From an uncultured Sphingomonas sp. (GTDB lineage: Bacteria > Pseudomonadota > Alphaproteobacteria > Sphingomonadales > Sphingomonadaceae): 64,000 nucleotides of DNA. The notes beneath the pieces are model-generated. The model was given only the letters and a program-made list of their open reading frames with translations, ran no database searches and was not told the origin of the DNA. The DNA is taken from positions 62,001 through 126,000 of the forward strand of contig NZ_CAJYHX010000025.1 of assembly GCF_913774285.1 (NCBI RefSeq), written 5' to 3'. A program made the position numbers and the translations under genes. Position 1 is the first letter of the stretch. Each line of letters begins with the position of its first letter. Positions 18,601-26,048 of this stretch are shown piece by piece.

Positions 18601-18852
18601 GCGATTGAGCGCGTCACCCACCGTATATTCGCCGCGCACGCCGTTGGTGCGGACCGATTGCGTCAGCCGGCGCGCCGCGATGATCTGCACGTCGGCCTGA
18701 TGGCCGAACAGACCGATCGCGGTCTCGGCTGGCTGCGCATCGATGGAAAAACGCTTGGTTTGCGCGGCAGCTTGTGCTGCCGCAGGCAGTGCGACCATGC
18801 AGACGATGCTCGTGGATGCGAAAAGCACCCCACGCAACGTGGCGTTCGCCAT
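15673..18852 (-). CDS. TonB-dependent receptor with STN domain
   Basis: A 1059-residue outer-membrane receptor. Signal peptide about 1-30, STN domain about 33-103 (RFSIDAQPAETAIGLFGHQ), a Pro/Ala/Ser/Gln-rich linker, a plug starting near AIVVTGLRASLDNSRGIKRE with the pattern ITVRGFGPEFNTVLVNGR, and a barrel ending FKLGARISF. The plug pattern is typical of large receptors in Caulobacter and sphingomonads that import glycans or other bulky nutrients. The STN domain and the fecR and sigma genes upstream indicate ligand-induced expression. A GGAAAAT box lies at 18926-18932, but spacing to a possible -10 is not convincing. Substrate unknown. Confidence 0.93.
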   Translation of the reverse strand: MANATLRGVLFASTSIVCMVALPAAAQAAAQTKRFSIDAQPAETAIGLFGHQADVQIIAARRLTQSVRTNGVRGEYTVGDALNRLFAGTGLVARQTGPRTYAVVPKAAPDRLVPATGTKLALSAPSGGTQAQSPTPASSQSTAAAPPQVAGEDDPAIVVTGLRASLDNSRGIKREASGIVDAISTKDIGKLPDANLAESLQRITGVSIDRSGGEGAFITVRGFGPEFNTVLVNGRQVATPTDPSQASGRAFAFDTLASELVSGVEVYKSSTARYQSGGVGSTVNIKTARPFDYKGLKFGATVDVNYDENAKKSAPDASFLFADTFADGKLGVLLSGSYQRRFTRLKQAVTDGWLINPAIPAAEVNGGKGAVGSGNPQGNVFIPQNFDTRVTREDRERIGGTLVLQYRPSDAVTVTADGLYTKFTNTTDARSYGHWFTASNLTNVKTDANGTAIDLTQATGIATDFHDKKFDKRTNTRAVGLNVEWQISPTITASLDGTYSLAKEDPNGGKEAYLALLGYLTGSSRYQSDGSRLPWQTETLPTFANPTSRCGSAVTDSGRPGSTTVVGDGQPMCQHVMLLRGYGVRDEVKQGRADFTYKGDGLEGLVKASSGFYWSEDKKDTSLYSNDGGTGCTTCGYNLPVPPGVAITTFNAGSNFLSGVSGSNRLPTQWQTFDGPALFNAITAQQGPGFTFAPPLVNDTIVKERVIGGYLETEWHGEVAGRPISIVAGVRFEDTSTNVNGLATAYTALVKLANDQTQYGSTSSGTTRTIGTTHYTDILPNIALKWQVSNAFTVRFAASQTITRPTLEQLSPVTTLVTLRPGNFAASRGNADLKPFKASNLDVSFEYYYGRSSYVSLGGYLKNVNNFIVLNQTTGPVAGVSGSLLDPATGLPAQFTITAPVNGQDATVTGLEAAWQHAFGDTGFGFQLNGTLVGSNRHLNPQDLSNKFALTGLSNSANAVAFYDAHGIEARVAFNWRDHFLQYLAPPPLNGAGQAVTQVRAYSQVDASLTYHINPQVAVFAEGANLTKSIAFKYAYYANQFLNAEDTGRRFKLGARISF

Positions 18853-18976
18853 GAAACCCCTCCCTGTTCATTCTACTTTTTGTCAGGTCTTTGTGACCTG
18901 TACGTACCTAGAGACCCGGCGCTGGATTTTCCTTCACGCAAATTCTTCCACTGTGCGGATTTTTTCGATCGGCCGA

Positions 18977-19951
18977 TTACAGGGTGCGCGATTTGGCCGC
19001 ACGCTGAATACGTATGAAGCGGGGATCGCTGGTGTTGACGGTCAGATCGAGCGCGTTGCGGACGGCCTCGGCGAAGCCCTCGGGATCGTTGATGCGGAAC
19101 AGCCCGTCGAAGCGCTCGCCCGCCGCATCGGGATCGGCGATGACGATCTGGCGATCGTTATAGCGGTTGAACTCGTCGGCGGCGTCGGCGAGGGTGGTGC
19201 CGTCGAGATCAATCATGCCGCTGCGCCAGGCGAGCGCACGGTCAACCGACGACGGCTTGTCGGTTTCGTAATGGACGATGGCATGGTCGTTGATCAGCGC
19301 GCATTGCCCGGCGGTGAGCCGCACGCGCTGCGCCTCCTCCCCGTCCGACCAGGTCTCGACCACGCCTTCGGTGACCAGCACCTCGACGCCATTGTCGCGC
19401 TTGCGCACCGAGAAGGCAGTGCCGATCGCCTTCGCCCGCACCTTGCCCGAGGCAACCACGAACGGACGGGCGGCATCCTTGGCGACCTCGAACCAGGCCT
19501 CGCCCTGCGCCAGCTCGACTTCGCGGGCGCGCTTGGCGATGCGCACCTGCAGCTCGGTACCCGAATTGATCGTCATCACCGATCCGTCGACAAGCGGCAC
19601 CCGCCGGATCTCGCCCACCTTGGTCACATAGCCGACGCCGCGCCCAGGGAAGAGCCAAGCGCCGACGATCCCGGCAGCCGAGGCCGCGAGCAGCCCTCCC
19701 AGCACCCCGCGTCGCCGCCAACCCGGCGTGCCGGTATCCAGCGGCACGTCATTCTCCACGGCGGCCTGCGGTTCGAGATGGGGCACCTGCCAAAGAGCCT
19801 GGGTCCGAAGCAGCAGGCCGTGTCGACGCGGGTCCCGCGCCAGCCAGTGCTGCAGTTCGGTCTCGTCCGCCTCGCTCCAGGCGCCGCCATCCATGCGGGC
19901 GACCCACAGGGACGCGGCGTCTTCGTCGCTCGGGCGGCTGGACTCGCTCAC
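18977..19951 (-). CDS. FecR family anti-sigma regulator
   Basis: A 324-residue regulator with an N-terminal cytoplasmic DUF4880 domain (AASLWVARMDGGAWSEADET, LQHWLARDPRRHGLL), a membrane segment at about 82-100, and a periplasmic FecR domain (VMTINSGTELQVRIAKRARE, GEAWFEVAKDAARPFVV, GTAFSVRKRD). It should couple the STN domain of the 15673-18852 receptor to the sigma factor upstream. The GTG start overlaps the sigma stop by 4 bp (GTGA). Confidence 0.93.
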   Translation of the reverse strand: MSESSRPSDEDAASLWVARMDGGAWSEADETELQHWLARDPRRHGLLLRTQALWQVPHLEPQAAVENDVPLDTGTPGWRRRGVLGGLLAASAAGIVGAWLFPGRGVGYVTKVGEIRRVPLVDGSVMTINSGTELQVRIAKRAREVELAQGEAWFEVAKDAARPFVVASGKVRAKAIGTAFSVRKRDNGVEVLVTEGVVETWSDGEEAQRVRLTAGQCALINDHAIVHYETDKPSSVDRALAWRSGMIDLDGTTLADAADEFNRYNDRQIVIADPDAAGERFDGLFRINDPEGFAEAVRNALDLTVNTSDPRFIRIQRAAKSRTL

Positions 19952-20526
19952 AGGATGCCCGCCTTGCGGCCGACCGGGGAAGCTTCGGCGTCGACCGCGC
20001 CCGTTGCGGCAGACCAGCCCTCGCGGATGGCGCGCACGCCGATCCAGACCTGTTTCTCCACCGCTTTCTCGGTCATGCCCATATGCGCGGCGATTTCCTT
20101 CTGCGACCAGCCTTCGATCTTGCGCAGTTCGACGATGCGACGGCAGCGTTCGGGCAGGCCCGCGATCAGCGCCATTACCCGCTCATAGGCGAGACGAGTC
20201 GAGACCTGCTCCTCGGGCGAGGGAGTCTGCGTGTCGCGGAAGCTCTCGATCTCGCTGATCGCCTCGAGGGGGACGACCTGCTGGCGCTTGAGCTTGCGCA
20301 GCAAAAGGTTGCGCGCGATCGAGAAGAAATAGGCGTGCCCGCAATCGATATGGTCGACCGAGTCCAGCGTCGCGATCCGGCAATAGGCTTCCTGCATCAG
20401 TTCATCCACATCCTCGGGCGCCAGCCGTCGGCGCGCGAACCAGGTGCGGATGCGGCCCTCGTGCGGAACGATCTCGCACGCGACCCATCGCGCCAGAAGT
20501 TGGCGGCGCTCCAGCGCAGATTTCAG
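19948..20526 (-). CDS. ECF sigma factor (FecI-like), start codon unclear
   Basis: Region 2 (DVDELMQEAYCRIA, YFFSIARNLLLRKLKRQQ) and region 4 (LPERCRRIVELRKIEGWSQK, IAAHMGMTEKAVEKQV) mark a FecI-like sigma factor. The first ATG/GTG/TTG in frame is GTG at 20409, but starting there would cut the beginning of region 2. The frame is open upstream to a stop at 20548-20550 and the extra residues look genuine (LLARWVACEIVPHEGRIRTW). A strong AGGAGG at 20544-20549 has no standard start codon behind it. The coordinates given use a CTG at 20526; ACG at 20541 or GCG at 20538 are alternatives. The gene is real; its first residue is not settled. Confidence 0.8.
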   Translation of the reverse strand: MKSALERRQLLARWVACEIVPHEGRIRTWFARRRLAPEDVDELMQEAYCRIATLDSVDHIDCGHAYFFSIARNLLLRKLKRQQVVPLEAISEIESFRDTQTPSPEEQVSTRLAYERVMALIAGLPERCRRIVELRKIEGWSQKEIAAHMGMTEKAVEKQVWIGVRAIREGWSAATGAVDAEASPVGRKAGIL

Positions 20527-20701
20527 GTCGCGTGTCGCCGTTCCCTCCTATGGCTTCGCGCAGCTATTCTATTTGCCCTCAGAGAGACCTGGGCTAGCGA
20601 AATCCTTCGCGAGAAGAGGTGATTTTGTGGCCGCTGTGCCCGCAGGGTGTCGTGCCCTTGCCGGGATGGCAACCCTCCGGCGCAGGCTGTATGGGCGGAT
20701 G

Positions 20702-21334
20702 ATGACCAGTTTCCTGCCGCGTTCCTTGAAAATGATGGCGTTGGCTGCTCCGATCGCGCTGCTGCCGGTCACGGGATTCGTCAGCGCGAGCCACGCGATG
20801 ATTACCCTGGAGCCGAGGCCGGCCGCCCTCTACGCCGCGGATCTGACCGAAGCCGTAGCGGGGGCCAAGAAGCGGCCTTTCCCGGCCCGCGTGCCTGGGA
20901 TCGGCGGTATGGCATGTTCGCTTGCTACCCTTCGCGGGAGCAGCCCCGCCTCGCGCGCCTTCCAACTGACTCTGCCTGCCGACCAGGTCGCGCGAAAACA
21001 TGTGCTGGTAGTGGTGACGCCAGAGCGGGGGCTGCTTGAACTCTATTCTCCCTATGACGGCGATACCGTTGAAGCAGACGACATCCTGCTGCCGTCGCAG
21101 GCCCTTTCCTGGGCGAAGGCGCGTACGCGACACCGCTTCGCCGTGAACACGGACGATCTCGACGGGCTGCGCCGCGGCCGGACCACGGCAGAAGCCATTT
21201 TCCTGGAGCCGGGTCGCTACCGATTTGCGCTGGTCAACGGCATCGACGCCGCACTGCTCCGCGCCAATCGCGCAAGGGTTCAAGTGACAGCGGCCTGCTC
21301 GGTAGACTGGGCGCCGCAGGTTGCCCGACGGTAG
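20702..21334 (+). CDS. Secreted hypothetical protein
   Basis: About 210 residues, family not recognised. The N-terminus is a signal peptide (MALAAPIALLPVTGFVSASH). The mature part has two cysteines (GGMACSLATL and TAACSVDW) that could pair, with a predicted beta-rich pattern and no catalytic motif visible. The start is uncertain: ATGs at 20666, 20699, 20702 and in front of MALAAP are all in frame and none has a strong ribosome site. It is divergent from the sigma gene and ends about 155 bp before the receptor at 21489. Confidence 0.6.
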   Translation: MTSFLPRSLKMMALAAPIALLPVTGFVSASHAMITLEPRPAALYAADLTEAVAGAKKRPFPARVPGIGGMACSLATLRGSSPASRAFQLTLPADQVARKHVLVVVTPERGLLELYSPYDGDTVEADDILLPSQALSWAKARTRHRFAVNTDDLDGLRRGRTTAEAIFLEPGRYRFALVNGIDAALLRANRARVQVTAACSVDWAPQVARR

Positions 21335-21408
21335 AAGCGAGGCGATGGGGTAACTCGGACCTTCCCCCTCGCAGTGAACGAATTTTCACGCGCTCGCGAA
21401 GGCCTGCT

Positions 21409-21436
21409 TTGCCGCGCCCAAGCAAAAGCATATTTT
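21409..21436 (+). promoter_or_regulatory. Candidate sigma-70 promoter for the 21489 receptor
   Basis: TTGCCG at 21409-21414 and TATTTT at 21431-21436 are separated by 16 bp and lie about 50 bp upstream of the receptor start. The surrounding stretch is the most A/T-rich part of this intergenic region. Assignment is by pattern only. Confidence 0.3.
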
Positions 21437-21488
21437 CCTATTGCCGCGCTGGGAATTACCACCCCGCGCATCACATAAGGAGGATCGA

Positions 21489-23732
21489 ATGGGGCGCATG
21501 GATGGTTGGGTGGTAGCGGGTCTGCTGGCAGGCGTGGCGCAACCCGCGCTTGCTCAATCACAGGATGCCGAGGCGCCCCCGAAAGACAGCGCTGGCGACA
21601 TCGTCGTCACCGCGCGCTTCCGCAACGAGAATCTGCAGGACGTGCCGATCGCCGTCTCGGTGGTGAACGGCGACGTCGCGGCGTCGCGCAACCTCAACAC
21701 GCTGCAGGACCTCTCCACTGTCATCCCGACGGTCGACTTCCGCACCGGCCAGTCGAACAAGGACCGCACCGTGTTCATCCGCGGCGTCGGCACCATCACA
21801 ACCTCGCCGGGCGTGGAGAGCTCGGTCTCTACGGTGATTGACGGCGTGGTGCTGGTGCGCCCGGGCCAGGCAACGCTCGACCTGCTCGATCTCGACCATC
21901 TCGAGGTGCTGCGCGGTCCCCAAGGCACGCTGTTCGGCAAGAACGCCTCGGCGGGCGTGATCAACCTCGTGACCAAAAGCCCGACCAAGACGCAGACAGG
22001 GTCACTGGAAGGCGGCTATTATGAGGGCGGCGAAGGCCGCATCAAGGGTACCGTGTCGGGCCCGATCACCAGCACCATCGGCTATACGCTGAGCGGGCTC
22101 TACGCCGCCTATCGCGGCAACGTCTACAATGTCGGCACCCGGAGCTGGGTGAACGGCTATGACCGCTGGGGCGTGCGCGGCAAGATCGTTGCCAAGCCCA
22201 ATGACGACGTGACGATCACGTTTGCCGGCGACTATCTCTACAATCGCGACGATACGCCGCAGGGTGTCTATGTCAGCTCCAGCCGCGTCGCCTACCCGAC
22301 CGGCGTGGTGACGCCGAACCCCACCCTTGCCGGCTTGCTGACGCAGGAGGGCATCGTGCCGGGCGCGAACAACACCCGGATCAACACCAATTTCGACGCC
22401 GAGGTGCGCGACCGCAACTATGGCGGCTCGATCACGCTCGATTGGGGGCTGGGCGGCGGCTATACGCTGACCTCGATCACCGCCTATCGTGAGTGGAAGA
22501 ACCACCAGACGCCCGATTGGGACGCGCGCGCGATCCTCGCTACCGGTTTCCCGCAGGGCCGCGACGACGGCACGGTGGACTTCGACCAGTTCTCGCAGGA
22601 GATCCGCCTCGCCTCGCCGCAGGGCGGGCTGGTCGACTATGTCGTCGGCGCCTACCTCCTCTCCGCCGATACGGACGAGCGCTATCAGCGCAGCGTCACC
22701 CAGCTGATCGTTGGCGCGCCGGTGACCAACAACGGGGTCGCCAACTACGGCATCCGCGCGCAGAACCACGCACTGTTTGGCGAGGCCAACCTCCACGCCA
22801 CCGACACGCTGACCTTCATCGCGGGCGGGCGGCTGATCCACGATTCGCTCAGCTATTTCCACCAGCGCGTGTCGGATACCGCGACCGGCGTGTCGGGCAT
22901 CCGCCCCAGCTTCGCCAGCAGCGGCAAGACCGACCGGGTGGATTACAGCGCCCGCGCCGGCGTGCAGTACAAGCTGGCGCGCAACGCCAACACCTATTTC
23001 ACCTTCTCGCGCGGCTATAAGGGGCCGGCCTACAACGTCTTCTTCAACATGCAGGCGTTCGACACCCAGCCGCTCGCGCCCGAGACCTCGACCAGCTACG
23101 AAGTCGGCCTCAAGGGCAGCCTGTTCGACGGGCGGGTGAGCGGTGGGATTGCGGCCTATCTCACCGATTATGACGGCTTCCAGGCCAATTACACCGACAC
23201 CTATCTCGGCGCGATCGTCACCCGGCTGATCAACGCGGGCCGGGTGCGGACCAAGGGCGTCGAGGCCGATCTGAACGCGCGGCCGACCGACCGGCTGACG
23301 CTCAATTTCGCGGTGGCGCGCACCGATGCGCGCATCCGCCATTTCAACTGCCCGGCGGCCACCACCTGCACCTCGATCGACGGCGGCGCCCTGCCCTTCG
23401 CGCCCGACTGGAAGCTGAGCGGCGGCGCGGCGTGGAAGCTGCCGATCACCGACGGCCTGGCGGTCGAGCTGCAGACCGACGCCAGCTACAAGAGCAAGAC
23501 GCAGTACGCGATCACCCAGAACCCGGACACCATCCAGCCCGCCTATGGCATCTGGAACGCCAGCATCGCGCTGATCGGCGGCGAGCGCTGGGAGCTGCGC
23601 GCGCTGGTGAAGAACATCCTCGACCAGCACTATTCCAACTACCTCGTCTATGGCACCACGGCGGGCGTGGTCCGTTACGTGCCCCGGGACAATGATCGCT
23701 ATGTCGGCCTGAATGCGCGCATCCGCTACTGA
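21489..23732 (+). CDS. TonB-dependent receptor (no STN domain)
   Basis: A 747-residue outer-membrane receptor. Signal peptide about 1-22 ending QPALAQ; the mature protein begins at once with DIVVTARFRNENLQDVPIAV, so there is no signalling domain. The plug has VFIRGVGTITTSPGVESSVS and LEVLRGPQGTLFGKNASAGV, and the barrel ends YVGLNARIRY. The ATG at 21489 has AAGGAGGA seven bases ahead. The gene overlaps the MFS transporter by 20 bp, so uptake across outer and inner membrane is co-translated. Neighbouring oxidoreductases suggest an organic nutrient rather than iron. Confidence 0.93.
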   Translation: MGRMDGWVVAGLLAGVAQPALAQSQDAEAPPKDSAGDIVVTARFRNENLQDVPIAVSVVNGDVAASRNLNTLQDLSTVIPTVDFRTGQSNKDRTVFIRGVGTITTSPGVESSVSTVIDGVVLVRPGQATLDLLDLDHLEVLRGPQGTLFGKNASAGVINLVTKSPTKTQTGSLEGGYYEGGEGRIKGTVSGPITSTIGYTLSGLYAAYRGNVYNVGTRSWVNGYDRWGVRGKIVAKPNDDVTITFAGDYLYNRDDTPQGVYVSSSRVAYPTGVVTPNPTLAGLLTQEGIVPGANNTRINTNFDAEVRDRNYGGSITLDWGLGGGYTLTSITAYREWKNHQTPDWDARAILATGFPQGRDDGTVDFDQFSQEIRLASPQGGLVDYVVGAYLLSADTDERYQRSVTQLIVGAPVTNNGVANYGIRAQNHALFGEANLHATDTLTFIAGGRLIHDSLSYFHQRVSDTATGVSGIRPSFASSGKTDRVDYSARAGVQYKLARNANTYFTFSRGYKGPAYNVFFNMQAFDTQPLAPETSTSYEVGLKGSLFDGRVSGGIAAYLTDYDGFQANYTDTYLGAIVTRLINAGRVRTKGVEADLNARPTDRLTLNFAVARTDARIRHFNCPAATTCTSIDGGALPFAPDWKLSGGAAWKLPITDGLAVELQTDASYKSKTQYAITQNPDTIQPAYGIWNASIALIGGERWELRALVKNILDQHYSNYLVYGTTAGVVRYVPRDNDRYVGLNARIRY

Positions 23733-24939
23733 CACCACCGCCGGGGCGCAGGGTCGCTGGGCGATCCTCGCCCTCGTGTTCGGCGCGGTGATGCTGAACT
23801 ATGTCGACCGGCAGATCCTCGCCCTGCTCAAGCCCATGCTGCAGGGCGAGTTCCACTGGTCCGATCGCGACTATGCGCACATGGCCTCGGCCTTCCAGTT
23901 CGCCGCGGCATTGGCCTTTCTCGGCACCGGCTGGTTCCTCGATCGGGTGGGGCTGCGGCGCGGTTTCGCGCTGGGTGTGGCGGTGTGGAGCATCGCGGGC
24001 ATGGCGCATGCCTTCGCTTCCACCGTCGCGCAGTTCGTGACCGCGCGCGCGGTGCTGGGGGCGGCGGAGTCGATCGGCACCCCGGCGGCGGTGAAGTCCG
24101 CCGCTACCTTCTTCCCGCCCGCCGAGCGCTCGCGCGCGCTCGGCATCGGCAACACCGCGCCCAATTTCGGCGCGATCCTCACCCCCTTGCTGATCCCCGC
24201 GCTGGCGCTGCTGGTGGGATGGAAGGGCAGCTTCCTGATCGCGGGCGGCCTGGGCCTGGTCTGGGTGGCGATATGGCTGCGCTACGTCCCCGCCGCCGCG
24301 GGCGTTCGCGGCCCGCGTTCCGACGTGCCGTGGCTTCATCTTCTGCGCGACCGGCGGACGTTCGCCATCGCTGTGGCCAAGGTGCTGAGCGACCAGGTCT
24401 GGTGGTTTTTGCTGTTCTGGACGCCCGACCTGTTCCACCGCCAGTTCGGGCTGGAGCAGGGCGCGCTGGGGCTCCCCGTGGCGCTCGCCTACAGCCTCGC
24501 CGCGCTGGGCGCGATAAGCGGCGGCTGGGTACCGGGCTGGCTGCTCACGCGCGGCTGGCCGCCCGAGAAGGTCCGGCACGCAACGCTGCTCGGCTATGCG
24601 CTGCTCGTGCTGCCGATCCCGCTGGTGCTGGTGGCGAGCAACCCTTGGCTTGCCGCCCTGCTGCTCGGCCTCGCGCTGTTCGCGCATCAGGGCTTCTCGA
24701 CCAACGTCTTCGGGCTGGCGACCGACATCTTTCCGGCGAACCGTGTCGGATCGGTGATCGGCATCGGCGCCTTTGCCGGCAACTTGGCCGGCATGGCCAT
24801 TCTCGAGCTCGCCGGCTGGTCGCTCGACAATGGCCATGGCTATGCGCCGATGTTCTGGATCGCCGCCTTCTCCTACCTCGCCGGCGCGCTGCTGGTGCGC
24901 TGGATCCTGCCGCGCACCGCCTATGCGGACGCGGACTGA
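23713..24939 (+). CDS. MFS transporter, anion:cation symporter-like
   Basis: A 408-residue inner-membrane permease with 12 predicted membrane segments. It shows the MFS loop motif between TM2 and TM3 (GWFLDRVGLRRGF) and a family-typical start (LVFGAVMLNYVDRQILALLK), resembling hexuronate/glucarate-type symporters. It begins inside the 3' end of the receptor gene and probably carries the receptor's substrate into the cytoplasm. It converges on the Gfo/Idh gene and the two stops overlap by 19 bp. Confidence 0.9.
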   Translation: MRASATDTTAGAQGRWAILALVFGAVMLNYVDRQILALLKPMLQGEFHWSDRDYAHMASAFQFAAALAFLGTGWFLDRVGLRRGFALGVAVWSIAGMAHAFASTVAQFVTARAVLGAAESIGTPAAVKSAATFFPPAERSRALGIGNTAPNFGAILTPLLIPALALLVGWKGSFLIAGGLGLVWVAIWLRYVPAAAGVRGPRSDVPWLHLLRDRRTFAIAVAKVLSDQVWWFLLFWTPDLFHRQFGLEQGALGLPVALAYSLAALGAISGGWVPGWLLTRGWPPEKVRHATLLGYALLVLPIPLVLVASNPWLAALLLGLALFAHQGFSTNVFGLATDIFPANRVGSVIGIGAFAGNLAGMAILELAGWSLDNGHGYAPMFWIAAFSYLAGALLVRWILPRTAYADAD

Positions 24940-26024
24940 CCCAGCAGCTCGGCCATGTCGACCACCCGATGCTCGCGCAGACTGATCTCCGCCGCCATGC
25001 CGATCGCGACGGCCTTCAGCCCGTCCTCGGCGGTCACTTCCACCGGCCCCTCGCCTCGCACCGCACGGGCGAAGGCCTGATGCTGGTAGTAGGTCGAGCC
25101 ATGGTGCGAGCCCGCCGCCAGCGCCGCCGCGTCCACGTCGATGTGGCGCTTCTCGGGCGCCTTGGGGTTGCCGAAGCCGGTGCGCGGCGAACGGGTGAGC
25201 ACGCTGCCGGGGATGCTCACGTCGAGCCGGGCGATGTCGCCGGTCGCGATGATCTCCTCCTGCTCCTCCGCGCCGTCGGCAAACATGCACAGGTCGAGCA
25301 GCGCGCGGGTGCCGTCGGCGAAATCGACGGTGGTGAAGCTGTTGTCGACGATGTCCGGCACGGCGCCGTCATAGCGCTCGTCGAGATGGTTCACGTCCTG
25401 CGCGCCCGAGCAATAGACCCGCACCGGCTCGCTGCGGACGATGAAGCGCATCAGGTCGAAGAAATGGCAGCATTTCTCCACCATTGTGCCGCCGGTATTG
25501 CGCGCGAAGCGGTTCCAGTCGCCCACCTTGACCAGGAAGGGGAAGCGGTGCTCGCGCATCGCCAGCATGCGCAGCCGGCCGATCTCGCCGCCATGCACGC
25601 CGGCGATCAGCGCGGCGACGGGGGGCATGTAGCGATATTCCATCGCGGTCCAGAACACCGCCGAGTGGCGCGCGGCGCGCTCGGCGATCCAGCGGGCATC
25701 CTCGATCGTCGTCGCCAGCGGCTTCTCGCACAGGATGTGGAGCCCCGCATCGAACAGCGGCGCCACCATGTCACGATGCGTGAAGTTCGGGCTGGCGACG
25801 ATCACCGCGTCGAGCCCGTCATGCTTGGCCAGCGCCTCGGCATCGCGATAGGCGGTCACGTCCTGCGCCTTGCCGCCCAGCGCCTCGCGCGCCCAGCCGA
25901 GCGAGGTCTCGACCGGATCGGCGATCGCCACCAGCTCCGCCCCGGGCGTGATCGCGAGATTGCGGATATGCTCCATGCCCATCATCCCGCACCCGACCAG
26001 ACCATACCGAATTCGCGACGCCAT
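24921..26024 (-). CDS. Gfo/Idh/MocA family oxidoreductase
   Basis: A 367-residue NAD(P)-dependent sugar or polyol dehydrogenase-like enzyme. The Rossmann motif is GLVGCGMMGMEH near residues 8-19, the family motif CEKPLATT near 98-105, and the C-terminal domain is of GFO_IDH_MocA type. The ATG at 26024 has GGAG seven bases ahead; an ATG six codons upstream is possible. It is divergent from the flavin monooxygenase gene with only 24 bp between the start codons and overlaps the MFS gene tail-to-tail. The substrate is not known. Confidence 0.9.
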   Translation of the reverse strand: MASRIRYGLVGCGMMGMEHIRNLAITPGAELVAIADPVETSLGWAREALGGKAQDVTAYRDAEALAKHDGLDAVIVASPNFTHRDMVAPLFDAGLHILCEKPLATTIEDARWIAERAARHSAVFWTAMEYRYMPPVAALIAGVHGGEIGRLRMLAMREHRFPFLVKVGDWNRFARNTGGTMVEKCCHFFDLMRFIVRSEPVRVYCSGAQDVNHLDERYDGAVPDIVDNSFTTVDFADGTRALLDLCMFADGAEEQEEIIATGDIARLDVSIPGSVLTRSPRTGFGNPKAPEKRHIDVDAAALAAGSHHGSTYYQHQAFARAVRGEGPVEVTAEDGLKAVAIGMAAEISLREHRVVDMAELLGQSASA

Positions 26025-26048
26025 ACTCTTCTCCAGAGGCATTGAACG

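Noticed and set aside
18911..18932. GGAAAAT and GTCTC boxes upstream of the second receptor as a FecI-type promoter
   Set aside because: The spacing of about 11 bp is shorter than usual for ECF promoters and no matching pair was found upstream of the first receptor.
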